Shown here: positions 1 through 8,947 of the stretch, piece after piece
Position numbering within the stretch: the first letter of the stretch is position 1
Layout of the letters: every line of letters starts with the position of its first letter
Assembly: GCF_900111555.1 (NCBI RefSeq)
Contig: NZ_FOHZ01000008.1
Span: forward strand, 61,545 to 125,544
Reading direction: 5' to 3'
Source of the DNA: Marinobacter segnicrescens
GTDB lineage: Bacteria; Pseudomonadota; Gammaproteobacteria; Pseudomonadales; Oleiphilaceae
DNA: 64,000 nt
The notes under the pieces: generated by a model
Database searches by the model: none
What the model was told of the DNA's origin: nothing
What the model saw: the letters and a program-made list of their open reading frames with translations, nothing else
Made by a program: the position numbers and the translations under genes

Positions 1-2
1 TG

Positions 3-485
3 GAGGGGAGCGGTACCACCATCGAATGCGCCCTCGATCAGGGCAGCATCCTGGCCGGCGGGCAGCGTCGGGATCTGTGCGAGCTGGAACTTGAGCTGAA
101 ACAGGGCGACCCGGGGCCGTTGCTGGACTGGGCGCGGGCACTGGCGGGCAGGGTGCCTGTGTTCCTGAACCTGATCAGCAAGGCGGAGCAGGGTTATGCG
201 CTCGCGGGGCTGCATCAGCCGGTCCCGCTGGCGGAGCAGGATCCGTTGGTGAACCGCGTGTTGCACGGTCTGTCACGGGCGTGGTTGTCGGGGGCCGTGG
301 ATGAGGCGTTGACGGCGGACCTGCGGGGGCTTTCGGATCGGGACGCGCTGCCAGACACGCTCGCCGGTGAACTGGCCTGGTTGAAGGGCGCGCTGGACTC
401 GGGCGAGAATGTGGCTGATCTGGCCGCCGGCACCACCAGGCTCGGGCAACTACAGCTCGCTCTGCTGGAGCTGCCCGAAGAGTAA
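3..485 (+). CDS. CYTH domain inorganic triphosphatase (YgiF-like), 3' part
   Basis: The reading frame is open from the left edge, so the N-terminus lies outside the window; the stop is TAA at 483-485. The visible start contains CELELELKQGDP, the acidic/basic strand pattern of CYTH (triphosphate tunnel) proteins, followed by a helical tail of about 120 residues. Family members such as E. coli YgiF hydrolyse inorganic triphosphate in the cytoplasm with divalent metal. In E. coli ygiF sits next to glnE; here glnE is 2.7 kb downstream with two reverse-strand genes between. The family call is good; the exact substrate is inferred from the family. Confidence 0.75.
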   Translation, partial: EGSGTTIECALDQGSILAGGQRRDLCELELELKQGDPGPLLDWARALAGRVPVFLNLISKAEQGYALAGLHQPVPLAEQDPLVNRVLHGLSRAWLSGAVDEALTADLRGLSDRDALPDTLAGELAWLKGALDSGENVADLAAGTTRLGQLQLALLELPEE

Positions 486-505
486 CAGGATGACGGGGCG
501 GGCCG

Positions 506-1864
506 TCACAGACCCAGCACCACCGAGGCAACGGTGAAATAGATCAGCACCCCGCTGACGTCCGCAATGGTGGTGATCAGCGGCATGCTGGCCGTCGCCG
601 GGTCGAACTGCAGTTTATCCAGCAGGAAGGGCAGCAGCATGCCGATGATGCTGCCCATCAGCACAACAATCAGCATCGAAATCGCCACCACGGTCGCGAT
701 ATCCGGGCCCGCCTTGACCACGCCCACCACGGTGACCGCCGCCGCCATGGTCAGGCCCAGACCTGTGGCCACCAGGATATCCTTGCCCAGCAGCATGCCC
801 CAGTCCTTTGCGGTGACGTCACCGGTGGCCAGGCCCCGCACCATCAGGGTGGCGGACTGGGCGCCGGCGTTACCGCCACTGGCGATCAGCAGCGGCATGA
901 AGAACAGCAGGGCGATGTGGCTGGAGATGGTCTGCTGGAAATGATCGATGCTGGCGCCGGTGAAGATGTTGGCGAACACCAGGATCACCAGCCACTGCAC
1001 CCGTGAACGGTACAGCGAAAAGGGTGATGCCGTCTTCAGGCCCGTTTCCAGCCGGCCGACCGTGGCACCCTTGTGCATGTCCTCGGTGGCTTCGGCTTCG
1101 GCCACGTCCATGGCGTCATCGTAGGTCACGATGCCCACCAGGCGCTCGTCATCGTCGACAATCGGCAATGCCAGCAGGTCGTAGCGGGAGATCAGCCGGG
1201 CGACCTCCTCCTGCTCGGTGTGGGTATGGGCGGACACCAGGCCGGTGGCCATCAGGCCGTCCACCATGGCACCGGGGGCGCTGGTGATCAGGTTGCGCAG
1301 GGAGATAACGCCGATCAGCCGGTGGTCCTGGTCCACCACATAGGCCTGGTAGATGGTTTCCTTGTCCGGGGCGGTGTTCCTCAGCAGCGCCAGGGCGGAC
1401 GCCACGGTCATGCCGGAGCTGACCACCGCGTAGTCGGACGTCATCAGGGCCCCGGCGGTGCCTTCCTCGAAACTGGCCAGCCGGCGCAGGTCTTCCCGCT
1501 CCCGGCTGGCCAGGGACTGGAACAGGGCATGCTGCTGGTTCTCGTCCAGCAAGTTGAAGAAGTCGGCCCGTTCGTCCGCCGACATGTCCGTGACGATGCC
1601 GGCCAGCTCCCGGTTGGGAATCAGGCGAGCAAAGACCCGTTGCATGTCCGGCCCAATGTAGCCGAATACCTTGGCCTGCAATTCCATGGGCAGGCTTTGC
1701 AAAAGTTTCAGGCCGTGGCGGCCGTCCTCATCATGGGTATGCTCGATGAACTCGGCCAGGTCCGCCGCATTGAAAGCTGCCGCTGCAGCGCGAATGGCCT
1801 CCGGGTCGCCGGAAACCAGGGCGGAATCGAGTGGTTGGAAAAAGTCCGAGTCCAGGAATGCCAC
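506..1864 (-). CDS. mgtE: Magnesium transporter MgtE
   Basis: A 452-residue inner membrane Mg2+ channel/transporter. The order is typical of the family: an acidic helical N domain (about 1-130), two CBS domains (about 135-255) that sense cytoplasmic Mg2+, and a C-terminal bundle of five membrane helices (about 285-450). The transmembrane part carries the family motif GGNAGAQS. Length fits the family (about 450). It is convergent with the CYTH gene and is followed on the same strand, 31 bases away, by the potassium channel gene, so the two ion transport genes may be cotranscribed. No Mg2+ riboswitch leader was recognised upstream. Confidence 0.95.
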   Translation of the reverse strand: MAFLDSDFFQPLDSALVSGDPEAIRAAAAAFNAADLAEFIEHTHDEDGRHGLKLLQSLPMELQAKVFGYIGPDMQRVFARLIPNRELAGIVTDMSADERADFFNLLDENQQHALFQSLASREREDLRRLASFEEGTAGALMTSDYAVVSSGMTVASALALLRNTAPDKETIYQAYVVDQDHRLIGVISLRNLITSAPGAMVDGLMATGLVSAHTHTEQEEVARLISRYDLLALPIVDDDERLVGIVTYDDAMDVAEAEATEDMHKGATVGRLETGLKTASPFSLYRSRVQWLVILVFANIFTGASIDHFQQTISSHIALLFFMPLLIASGGNAGAQSATLMVRGLATGDVTAKDWGMLLGKDILVATGLGLTMAAAVTVVGVVKAGPDIATVVAISMLIVVLMGSIIGMLLPFLLDKLQFDPATASMPLITTIADVSGVLIYFTVASVVLGL

Positions 1865-1895
1865 GCTGCACTGCCTCTAAGGGAGCCCGTAGGCG

Positions 1896-3119
1896 TTATC
1901 GGGGAGCTGCCGGATTCGCGGGTGGCTCGTGCATCGCGTGCCATTTCTCCAGGAACTGCCGGTACCGCTCAAGGGCTTCTTCCACCACCGAGACGTCCGG
2001 GGTTTCGCTGGATTTGACCAGCACGATCAGGCCCTTGCCTTCCACCTCCTCGTTGGGTTCGGGGTGGCAGACGACGTTGTCGTTGTCGTCGATATAGGCC
2101 AGGGCCGTGCCGATACCGTGGCGAATCAGGGCGCTGACTATATCAGACCAGATCAGGTCGTCCAGTGTCAGGTTGTACCGGTGTGGATGATCCTGCTCAT
2201 AATTGAACATATCCTCCAGTACCTTCTCGGTACCCGGTGACACTACCGCGCGAACCATGATTTCCGGGTAGGTGCGTACCGGCCGGATGGTTGACCGTAT
2301 ACCGATGGAGCGGAAGCGTTGCCGGTTGTCATCCCGTACACATTCTACGGTGGTTTTACCCGCCAGGTTGAGTTCGCTCAGGCGGTGGGCGATGTCGAAG
2401 GTGTAGCTGTCAGATCCGGGGTCGGTCTCATCAAGGGCCAGTACCAGGATGTGGCGGGCCAGGCCGGCGTGGACAGCCTTGAGGTCGCTTTCGCTGGCGC
2501 CGGTGCCGTGGTAGTGAACGAGGCCTATATCCCGAAGTTCCGGCGGCAGCCCGGAGGGGTATTCCTGGGTTAGCAGCATGATGGGAATGCTCTCGTAACC
2601 GGGTACGGAGCGCAGTTGGGTGGCGATGCGCATGAAATACTGCTCGCCGCCGCGTCTGGGGGTGTTGATAATCAGCACGTGGTTTTTCATGTCGTATCTC
2701 CAGCGGCCGGTCAGGATTCGTTCCCGGCGGTAGAAGCGGTATTCGATATAGTCACTGATGATCAGTGTCAGCAGGGTGATGGCGGTAAGGTACATCAGCA
2801 GTATGGTGCTGACCCGTCCGATGAACGTTTGCGGTGCCAGGTCACCGAAGCCGACCGTGGTCAGCGTTGTCATTGCCAGCCAGAAGGATTCGGGCAGACT
2901 GAATGGCTCGGCAGCCCAGAGGATGAGCGTGTGCACCAGGATCAGGGCAAGCAGCAACATGAACAGCCGCTTCAGCCGGTTCCGGATGATGCCCGACATC
3001 GGAAGGTGGGTCAGCTCGTGTTCCGGGTTCAGGGGACGGCGGTTGGGCAGCATCTGGGCGGATTCCCGGCGGTTCCAGTCAGGTGGTTGTTGGAGTGCTC
3101 TACCCGTACGGTCAGCCAC
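1896..3119 (-). CDS. Two-helix potassium channel with TrkA/RCK-like C-terminus
   Basis: The N-terminal third has two hydrophobic helices (about 51-70 and 103-122) flanking a pore loop with the selectivity filter TVGFGD (residues 88-93), diagnostic of K+ channels. A cytoplasmic region resembling an RCK (TrkA-N) regulatory domain follows, about residues 145-400. The usual glycine-rich nucleotide loop is altered: the first strand reads HVLIINTPRRGG where GxGxxG would be expected. The start is uncertain: the GTG at 3119 has a weak ribosome site, and ATG codons at 3053 (with GGGAA upstream) or 2999 are alternatives that leave all domains intact. The gene is divergent from glnE. Confidence 0.85.
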   Translation of the reverse strand: MADRTGRALQQPPDWNRRESAQMLPNRRPLNPEHELTHLPMSGIIRNRLKRLFMLLLALILVHTLILWAAEPFSLPESFWLAMTTLTTVGFGDLAPQTFIGRVSTILLMYLTAITLLTLIISDYIEYRFYRRERILTGRWRYDMKNHVLIINTPRRGGEQYFMRIATQLRSVPGYESIPIMLLTQEYPSGLPPELRDIGLVHYHGTGASESDLKAVHAGLARHILVLALDETDPGSDSYTFDIAHRLSELNLAGKTTVECVRDDNRQRFRSIGIRSTIRPVRTYPEIMVRAVVSPGTEKVLEDMFNYEQDHPHRYNLTLDDLIWSDIVSALIRHGIGTALAYIDDNDNVVCHPEPNEEVEGKGLIVLVKSSETPDVSVVEEALERYRQFLEKWHAMHEPPANPAAPR

Positions 3120-3187
3120 AGGGGTTGTGCACAGGCTCCTTACGTATAGAGTAGACGGAATATAACAGAGATACAGAGGGTTGCGTT

Positions 3188-6085
3188 ATGTCTGAGCCGT
3201 GGAGCAGTCTGCCGGAGCCGTTAGCGGCGGAAGTGGCCGAGGTCTGGAGGCATGTATTTCCGGAAGGTTTCCCGGCCTGGCTCGGTAACGCTGGCCTGGA
3301 CGAGGCGGATGTTGCCGGGGCGCTGGCCCGCAGTCCGTTTCTTCATGAGACCCTTGAGCGCCATGGTGACCTGGTTGAACAGGCGCTGACAGCCCGGCCA
3401 TTAACGCAACCCACAACCGGTGACAGCCTGCGTGACCGCTGGCAAGAGTACCTGGCCGAAGTCACCGATGAAGCCAGCCTGCATCGGGCCCTGCGCCGCT
3501 TTCGTCGGGAAAGCCAGTTCCGCATGATCTGGCGTGATGTCATGGGGCTGGCGGACTATCACGAGACCGTCGCCGCTGCCAGTGACTTCGCTGACACCTG
3601 TATCCAGGCTGCACTGGACTGGTTGTATCCGCAGGCTTGCGAGCAATATGGCACACCCTACGGGGCCGACCCTGTCACTGGTGAGGAGGTGCCCCAGCAA
3701 ATGGTCGTGCTGGGCATGGGCAAACTGGGCGGTCATGAGCTCAATATTTCTTCGGACATCGATCTGATCTTTGCGTTCCCCGGCAAGGGGGAGACCCGGG
3801 GCGGTCGCCGCTCCCTGGATAACCAGCAGTTCTTTATCCGCCTGGGGCAGAAGCTGATCCAGGCGCTGGACCAGATCACGGCAGACGGGTTTGTATTCCG
3901 GGTGGACATGCGTCTGCGACCCTATGGCCAGAGCGGGGCTCTCGCCCTGAGCTTTGCGGCCCTGGAAACCTACTACCAGGACCAGGGGCGGGAGTGGGAG
4001 CGCTACGCAATGGTCAAGGCGCGGGTGGTTGCCGGTGACCAGCAGGCGGGCAAGGTGCTGATGGAGAGCCTGCGCCCCTTCGTCTATCGCAAATACATTG
4101 ACTTCAGTGCCTTCGAATCCCTCCGCTCCATGAAAGCCATGATCAACAGGGAAGTCAGGCGCAAGGGGCTGGAAAACAACATCAAGCTGGGCAGCGGTGG
4201 CATCCGGGAAATCGAGTTTGTGGTCCAGGCCTTTCAGCTGATTCGTGGTGGCCGGGACCGGGAGTTGCAGCAACGTGAATTGCTGGCCATTCTCGGGGAA
4301 CTTGAGGCACTGGAGTTGTTGCCTTCAACGGTGGTCAGGGAACTGCGGGATGCCTATATTTTCCTGCGCAACCTGGAGCATGCCCTGCAGGGTATGGAAG
4401 ACAAGCAGACCCAGCTGTTGCCGGAAGGCGAGCTGAGCCAGGCCCGGGTAGCGCTGATCCTGGGCTTCGAAAGCTGGCAGGCCTGCCTGGATACCCTGAA
4501 TGCACACCGGGACAGGGTGGCCCGGCATTTTGCCGATATTATTGCCCTGGAGGATGAAGGCGACAGCGCCACGGACCTGGATGAAGGCTGGCAGGAGTTG
4601 TGGCTGTCAGAGATGGAGGAGGAAGATGCCCTTAGCTGGCTTGGCGAGCAGGGTTTCGAGGATCCACCGGCCAGCCTCGAATCAGTCAAAGAGCTGCGGG
4701 AGAGCCGCACGGTCCAGGTCATGCAGAGCCAGGGCCGGCAGCGGCTTAACCAGTTCATGCCGGTATTGCTCGAGGCACTGAGCCACGTCGAGCAGCCTTC
4801 AGTGACCCTTGAGCGGGTTCTGCAACTGGTCGAAGCCATCCTGCGTCGGACCGCCTACATGGTGTTGTTACTGGAGAACCCCGGTGCCCGCAAGCAGCTG
4901 GTGTGGCTGTGCAGTGAGAGCCCGTGGATCGCCCGTCAACTGGCGGAGACACCGTTACTGCTGGACGAGCTGCTGAACGCAGAAAGCCTCTACCATCCCC
5001 CGGCCAAGGCGGAGCTGGAAGACGACCTGCGCCAGCAGATGCTGCGGATTCCCTTTGAGGACCTGGAAGAGCAGATGGAGTCCCTGCGGCACTTCAAGAA
5101 GGCGCATATCCTTCGGGTAGCGGCGTCCGAGCTGCACGGAACCCTGCCGTTGATGAAAGTGAGCGATTACCTGACCTGGATTGCCGAGGTGGTGCTGGAC
5201 CATGTGGTCGATGTAGCCTTCGCCAACCTGGTCAGCCGTCATGGTTATCCTCGACGTGCGGATGGTTCGGCCTGTGACACGGATTTCGCTATCATCGGTT
5301 ATGGCAAGCTGGGCGGACTGGAGCTGGGCTATACCTCGGACCTGGACCTGGTGTTCATTCACGATGCAGACCCCGAGGAATCCACCGATGGTGATAAATC
5401 CATCGACAATGCGGTTTTCTATACGCGTCTCGGCCAGCGCATTGTCCACATTCTCAGTACCCAGACCCCGTCCGGCCAGCTCTATGAGGTGGACATGCGC
5501 CTGCGGCCTTCCGGTAATTCCGGGCTGCTGGTCAGCACCGTAACGGCATTCGACAAATACCAGCGCAACGACGCCTGGACCTGGGAGCACCAGGCCCTGG
5601 CCCGGGCCCGGGGAGTTGCCGGTTGTGAGCAGACCCTTGAGAAATTCGAGACCTTGCGCCACGAGATTCTCTGCCAGCAGCGTGACCCGTCAAAACTGCG
5701 CCAGGAAGTCGTGGACATGCGGGAGAAGATGCGTGCCAGTCTGGGCACCCCGGAATCCCGGCAGGCGGAGGTTTTCCACATCAAACATGACACCGGGGGG
5801 CTGATTGATATCGAATTCATGGTGCAGTACCTGATGCTGAGCCAGTCCCATGACCACCCGGAGCTGACTCAGTGGTCTGACAATATCCGGCAGATGGAAG
5901 AGCTGGGCCGGGTAGGCGTATTGCCAGTGGAGGACACCGAGAAGCTGCGGGAAACCTTTATTACCCTGCGCTCCACCATCCATCGCCGGGCCTTGCAGAA
6001 CCTGAATAGCCAGGTGTCCGGGGACGCCTTTCCAGGGGAGCGGGAATATGTCCGGGCGATGTGGCAAAAAGTAATGAGTAGTTAG
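3188..6085 (+). CDS. glnE: Bifunctional glutamine synthetase adenylyltransferase/adenylyl-removing enzyme
   Basis: A 965-residue cytoplasmic enzyme that adds AMP to, and removes it from, glutamine synthetase in response to PII signals. It shows the duplicated nucleotidyltransferase architecture: GMGKLGGHEL with SSDIDLIF near residue 175 (removase half) and GYGKLGGLEL with TSDLDLVF near residue 703 (transferase half), each followed by a helical domain. Length matches the family (about 950-980). ATG at 3188 is used; the upstream ribosome site is weak. ilvE follows after 77 bases on the same strand, the glnE-ilvE order also found in Pseudomonas. Confidence 0.98.
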   Translation: MSEPWSSLPEPLAAEVAEVWRHVFPEGFPAWLGNAGLDEADVAGALARSPFLHETLERHGDLVEQALTARPLTQPTTGDSLRDRWQEYLAEVTDEASLHRALRRFRRESQFRMIWRDVMGLADYHETVAAASDFADTCIQAALDWLYPQACEQYGTPYGADPVTGEEVPQQMVVLGMGKLGGHELNISSDIDLIFAFPGKGETRGGRRSLDNQQFFIRLGQKLIQALDQITADGFVFRVDMRLRPYGQSGALALSFAALETYYQDQGREWERYAMVKARVVAGDQQAGKVLMESLRPFVYRKYIDFSAFESLRSMKAMINREVRRKGLENNIKLGSGGIREIEFVVQAFQLIRGGRDRELQQRELLAILGELEALELLPSTVVRELRDAYIFLRNLEHALQGMEDKQTQLLPEGELSQARVALILGFESWQACLDTLNAHRDRVARHFADIIALEDEGDSATDLDEGWQELWLSEMEEEDALSWLGEQGFEDPPASLESVKELRESRTVQVMQSQGRQRLNQFMPVLLEALSHVEQPSVTLERVLQLVEAILRRTAYMVLLLENPGARKQLVWLCSESPWIARQLAETPLLLDELLNAESLYHPPAKAELEDDLRQQMLRIPFEDLEEQMESLRHFKKAHILRVAASELHGTLPLMKVSDYLTWIAEVVLDHVVDVAFANLVSRHGYPRRADGSACDTDFAIIGYGKLGGLELGYTSDLDLVFIHDADPEESTDGDKSIDNAVFYTRLGQRIVHILSTQTPSGQLYEVDMRLRPSGNSGLLVSTVTAFDKYQRNDAWTWEHQALARARGVAGCEQTLEKFETLRHEILCQQRDPSKLRQEVVDMREKMRASLGTPESRQAEVFHIKHDTGGLIDIEFMVQYLMLSQSHDHPELTQWSDNIRQMEELGRVGVLPVEDTEKLRETFITLRSTIHRRALQNLNSQVSGDAFPGEREYVRAMWQKVMSS

Positions 6086-6162
6086 CTTGCTATACTTCTT
6101 TTCGGCGATTTTTCCTGATAGACTGCCGTTTTTCCGAAGAACGTTTTCCAGGAGTAAGAACA

Positions 6163-7089
6163 ATGTCAATGGCTGATCGCGATGGCCTGATCTGGCTGGA
6201 CGGTGAGATGGTTCCCTGGCGGGAAGCCAAGACCCACGTCCTGACCCATACGCTGCATTATGGCCTGGGCTGTTTCGAGGGCGTGCGGGCCTACAATACG
6301 GACCAGGGCCCGGCCATCTTCCGGCTGAAAGAGCACACCGATCGGCTGTTTCGCTCGGCTCATATCCTGAACATGAAGATGCCGTTTACCAAGGATGAGC
6401 TGAATGAAGCCCAGCGTGCGGCTGTTCGTGAGAACAACCTGGACGAAGCCTACCTGCGCCCCATGGTCTTCCTGGGCTCCGAGGGTATGGGCCTGCGCGC
6501 CGACAACCTGCAGGTGCACGTGATGGTCGCTGCCTGGAGCTGGCCGTCCTACATGTCGCCGGAGGCCAAGGAGCTGGGTATCAAGGTGCGGACGTCCTCC
6601 TATACTCGCCACCATGTGAACATCACCATGTGCAAGGCGAAGGCCAACGGCAACTACATTAACTCCATGCTGGCCCTTAACGAAGCTATCTCGGGTGGAG
6701 CGGAAGAAGCCCTGCTGCTCGACAACGAAGGCTACGTGGCCGAAGGCTCTGGCGAGAATATCTTTATCTATCGCGACGGTGTGTTGCACACCCCGGAACT
6801 GACGTCCTGCCTGGAAGGCATTACCCGACAGACCATCCTGGACTTCTGCAAGGAAGAGGGAATCCCGGTGAAAGAGCGCCGCATCACCCGTGACGAAGTC
6901 TACATCGCTGATGAAGCCTTCTTCACCGGCACCGCAGCCGAAGTGCTGCCGATTCGCGAGCTGGACGGCCGCATCATTGGCGAAGGCAAGCGCGGCCCGC
7001 TGACCGAGAAGCTGCAGGGCCTGTATTTCGATGCGGTGAAGGGCAAGCTGCCCCAGCATCAGGAGTGGCTGACGCTGGTTAAAGGCTGA
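6163..7089 (+). CDS. ilvE: Branched-chain amino acid aminotransferase
   Basis: A PLP-dependent class IV aminotransferase of 308 residues catalysing the last step of Leu, Ile and Val synthesis with glutamate as donor. HYGLGCFEGVRAY near residue 32 and the lysine motif KAKANGNY mark the family; Lys160 is the expected Schiff-base residue. GSGENIF (about 195-201) is part of the PLP phosphate-binding region. The start ATG is well placed behind AGGAG (about 6151-6155). A strong terminator hairpin follows the stop, so the gene probably ends the glnE-ilvE transcript. Confidence 0.97.
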   Translation: MSMADRDGLIWLDGEMVPWREAKTHVLTHTLHYGLGCFEGVRAYNTDQGPAIFRLKEHTDRLFRSAHILNMKMPFTKDELNEAQRAAVRENNLDEAYLRPMVFLGSEGMGLRADNLQVHVMVAAWSWPSYMSPEAKELGIKVRTSSYTRHHVNITMCKAKANGNYINSMLALNEAISGGAEEALLLDNEGYVAEGSGENIFIYRDGVLHTPELTSCLEGITRQTILDFCKEEGIPVKERRITRDEVYIADEAFFTGTAAEVLPIRELDGRIIGEGKRGPLTEKLQGLYFDAVKGKLPQHQEWLTLVKG

Positions 7090-7108
7090 TTCACAGGCAT
7101 TACCCCTG

Positions 7109-7147
7109 ACCGCCGTTGGCTGTTTCAGCCCGGCGGTTTTGTTATTT
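7109..7147 (+). terminator. Rho-independent terminator after ilvE
   Basis: Stem ACCGCCG (7109-7115) pairs with CGGCGGT (7131-7137) across a 15-base loop that can itself fold, followed by a T-rich run to 7147. It lies 20 bases past the ilvE stop and just ahead of the next gene's ribosome site. Confidence 0.85.
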
Positions 7148-7177
7148 TTGAACTTCTTTTTTCAAAGGACCAAGACC

Positions 7178-7585
7178 ATGGCAGACGTTATCAAGGTTCC
7201 CGTTTCCTTTGGCGAGGTGCTGGACAAGATCACCATCCTTGAGATCAAGTCCGAGCGCATCAAGGACGAAACCAAGGTGAAAAACGTGCGGCTTGAGCTG
7301 GATGAGCTCAGCAAGACCTGGGATGAGGCTATTGGTGAGAAAGCGGCTGACATTGCTGAACTGCGTAAGCAACTCAAGGCCGTTAACGAAGAGCTGTGGG
7401 TGATCGAGGACGATATCCGTGACCAGGAAGCGGCCCAGGATTTCGGTCCTAAATTTATTGAGCTGGCTCGGGCGGTCTATGTGACCAATGACAAGCGGGC
7501 GGCGATCAAGAAAGACGTGAACCTGGCACTGGGCTCGCGGTTTGTGGAGGAGAAGTCTTACCAGGACTATACCGCCCGGAAGTGA
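7178..7585 (+). CDS. DUF6165 family protein
   Basis: A 135-residue soluble protein, mostly charged and helical, beginning with a short strand (VIKVPVSFGEVLDKITIL). This opening and the later DIRDQEAAQDFG segment resemble the DUF6165 family, small proteins of unknown function often found beside LPS core genes. ATG at 7178 follows AAAGGA (7164-7169) with good spacing; the same frame could extend upstream to 7139 but has no ribosome site there. It sits between ilvE and the reverse-strand heptosyltransferase gene and is followed by a long palindrome. No function is claimed. Confidence 0.8.
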   Translation: MADVIKVPVSFGEVLDKITILEIKSERIKDETKVKNVRLELDELSKTWDEAIGEKAADIAELRKQLKAVNEELWVIEDDIRDQEAAQDFGPKFIELARAVYVTNDKRAAIKKDVNLALGSRFVEEKSYQDYTARK

Positions 7586-7588
7586 TTC

Positions 7589-7773
7589 TTTTGGCCACGA
7601 AATCCACTAAAACCACGAAATAAAAGCTTTTCAGCCACGGACACTCACGAACGCTCACGGACAAGAACATTGTTCCCTTTGTAATTTTATGGCCCCGCCA
7701 GGGGCCGTCCGTGAGTGTCCGTGGCAAATTTAATATTTTCTTTTCGTGGTTTTAGTGGATTTCGTGGCCAAAA
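7589..7773. repeat. Nested 185-bp palindromic element
   Basis: A perfect 32-base outer inverted repeat (7589-7620 against 7742-7773) encloses a perfect 16-base inner repeat (GCCACGGACACTCACG at 7634-7649 against 7710-7725) and a central hairpin GGCCCC/GGGGCC (7691-7706). The direct motif CTCACG inside the left part offers alternative pairing with the right part. It fills the space between two convergent genes. It could act as a bidirectional terminator, or be a non-autonomous mobile or REP-type sequence; the structure is seen directly, the role is inferred. Confidence 0.9.
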
Positions 7774-7776
7774 ATA

Positions 7777-8883
7777 TCAACGCTGTTCAGCCACCCAGCG
7801 GTCCAGCATCGCCGTCGCATCCTCTACCGTCACCAACTCCATCGCGCCCTCGTACTCTGCCTTGGCTCCCCAGCGGGCCTCCTCCACGGTTTTGCCTGTG
7901 AACTTCTTCAGGGCTTCCGGATACCGGTTTACGCACCATTTCAGGGAATTGTAGGGTCCGGACCGGTTCGGGTTGCTGGCGGCGAACAGGCCCAGTACGT
8001 CGGTGCCCATGGCGCTGGCGATGTGGGCCGGGCCGGTATCCGGGGCGACCACCAGGTCGGCCTGCTGAAGCAGGGCGGTTAGCTGCTTGAGCGTATCCTG
8101 GCCGCAGATGTTGTGGGCAGCTTCTTCCATGCTGGCTTCTATCGCCTGGCAGTATTCGGCCTCGAACGGTGCAGGGCTGCCCACCAGTATGACCTTCATC
8201 CCATGCTGTCGGATGGCGTGGTCTGCAAGGCGGGCGTATCGTTCGGCGGGCCAGTTGCGAAGGGTGTGGCTGGCGCAGGGGCTGATCACGAGGTTGCGGC
8301 GGTCGCTCGCAAGGTGGGCGCGGGCGAACTCGTAGTCCGATTCACTGAGTGGGATTTGCCAGCGGGGAGGTGCGGCCTCAAGGCCCAGGGGTTCCAGGAA
8401 ACTGGCCAGGCAGTCCCGGACATGCTGGTGGCGTGCCGGCGCAATCCGGCGGTTCACGAACACACCGTGCAGGTCTTTGCTCCGATCCCGGTCGTAGCCG
8501 ATCTTGACCCTTGCCGGAATCAGGGCAGCGGCCAGGTTGGCCCGGAACGCCACCTGCATGTGCAGCAGCGCGTCGAACTTCCGATCCTTGAGTTTCCTGC
8601 GCAGGTCCAGGTACCCCTTGCGTCCCGCCTTCTTGTCGAAAACGATAAACTCCACGCCGGGCAGGTCACCGATCAGCCTTGCCTCGAGCTTGCCGATGAT
8701 CCAGGTGATTTTTACCCCGGGCAGCTGTTCCTGGAGACTGAGCACGACAGGAATCACATGGGTAACATCGCCAATGGCAGAAAGACGGAGGATGCAGATG
8801 GAGTTGATCAAGGGCCCACTCGTGACTGTTCGGTTTTTAACAGGTGGAGCCGTTGGCATGGCTCCTGCTAAACTGCGCCCCAT
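7777..8883 (-). CDS. Glycosyltransferase family 9 (heptosyltransferase-like)
   Basis: Resembles the ADP-heptose LPS heptosyltransferases (WaaC/WaaF/WaaQ family). The family opening ILRLSAIGDVTHVIPV is near residue 30, and the C-terminal donor-site segment VVAPDTGPAHIASAMG is clear, with GLFAASNPNRSGPY after it. It would act at the inner membrane on the LPS inner core. The start is uncertain: ATG 8883 gives 25 extra residues before the family's usual opening, and TTG at 8811 would give a typical N-terminus. It is divergent from the Kdo kinase gene, with a 64-base shared promoter region. Which heptose it adds cannot be told from sequence alone. Confidence 0.88.
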   Translation of the reverse strand: MGRSLAGAMPTAPPVKNRTVTSGPLINSICILRLSAIGDVTHVIPVVLSLQEQLPGVKITWIIGKLEARLIGDLPGVEFIVFDKKAGRKGYLDLRRKLKDRKFDALLHMQVAFRANLAAALIPARVKIGYDRDRSKDLHGVFVNRRIAPARHQHVRDCLASFLEPLGLEAAPPRWQIPLSESDYEFARAHLASDRRNLVISPCASHTLRNWPAERYARLADHAIRQHGMKVILVGSPAPFEAEYCQAIEASMEEAAHNICGQDTLKQLTALLQQADLVVAPDTGPAHIASAMGTDVLGLFAASNPNRSGPYNSLKWCVNRYPEALKKFTGKTVEEARWGAKAEYEGAMELVTVEDATAMLDRWVAEQR

Positions 8884-8947
8884 TCTAGCCTACTGCCGCT
8901 GGTGTCGTCTGTGCCGAATCGGCAGGGCCTGTCTTGAAGGTTGTCTG

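Noticed and set aside
1073..2017. Forward open frame (314 codons) opposite mgtE and the channel gene
   Set aside because: Crosses the end of two real reverse-strand genes and has His/Gln/Gly-rich shadow composition.
7589..7773. CRISPR array or attachment site
   Set aside because: The repeats are inverted and nested, not regularly spaced direct repeats, and there are no cas or integrase genes nearby.
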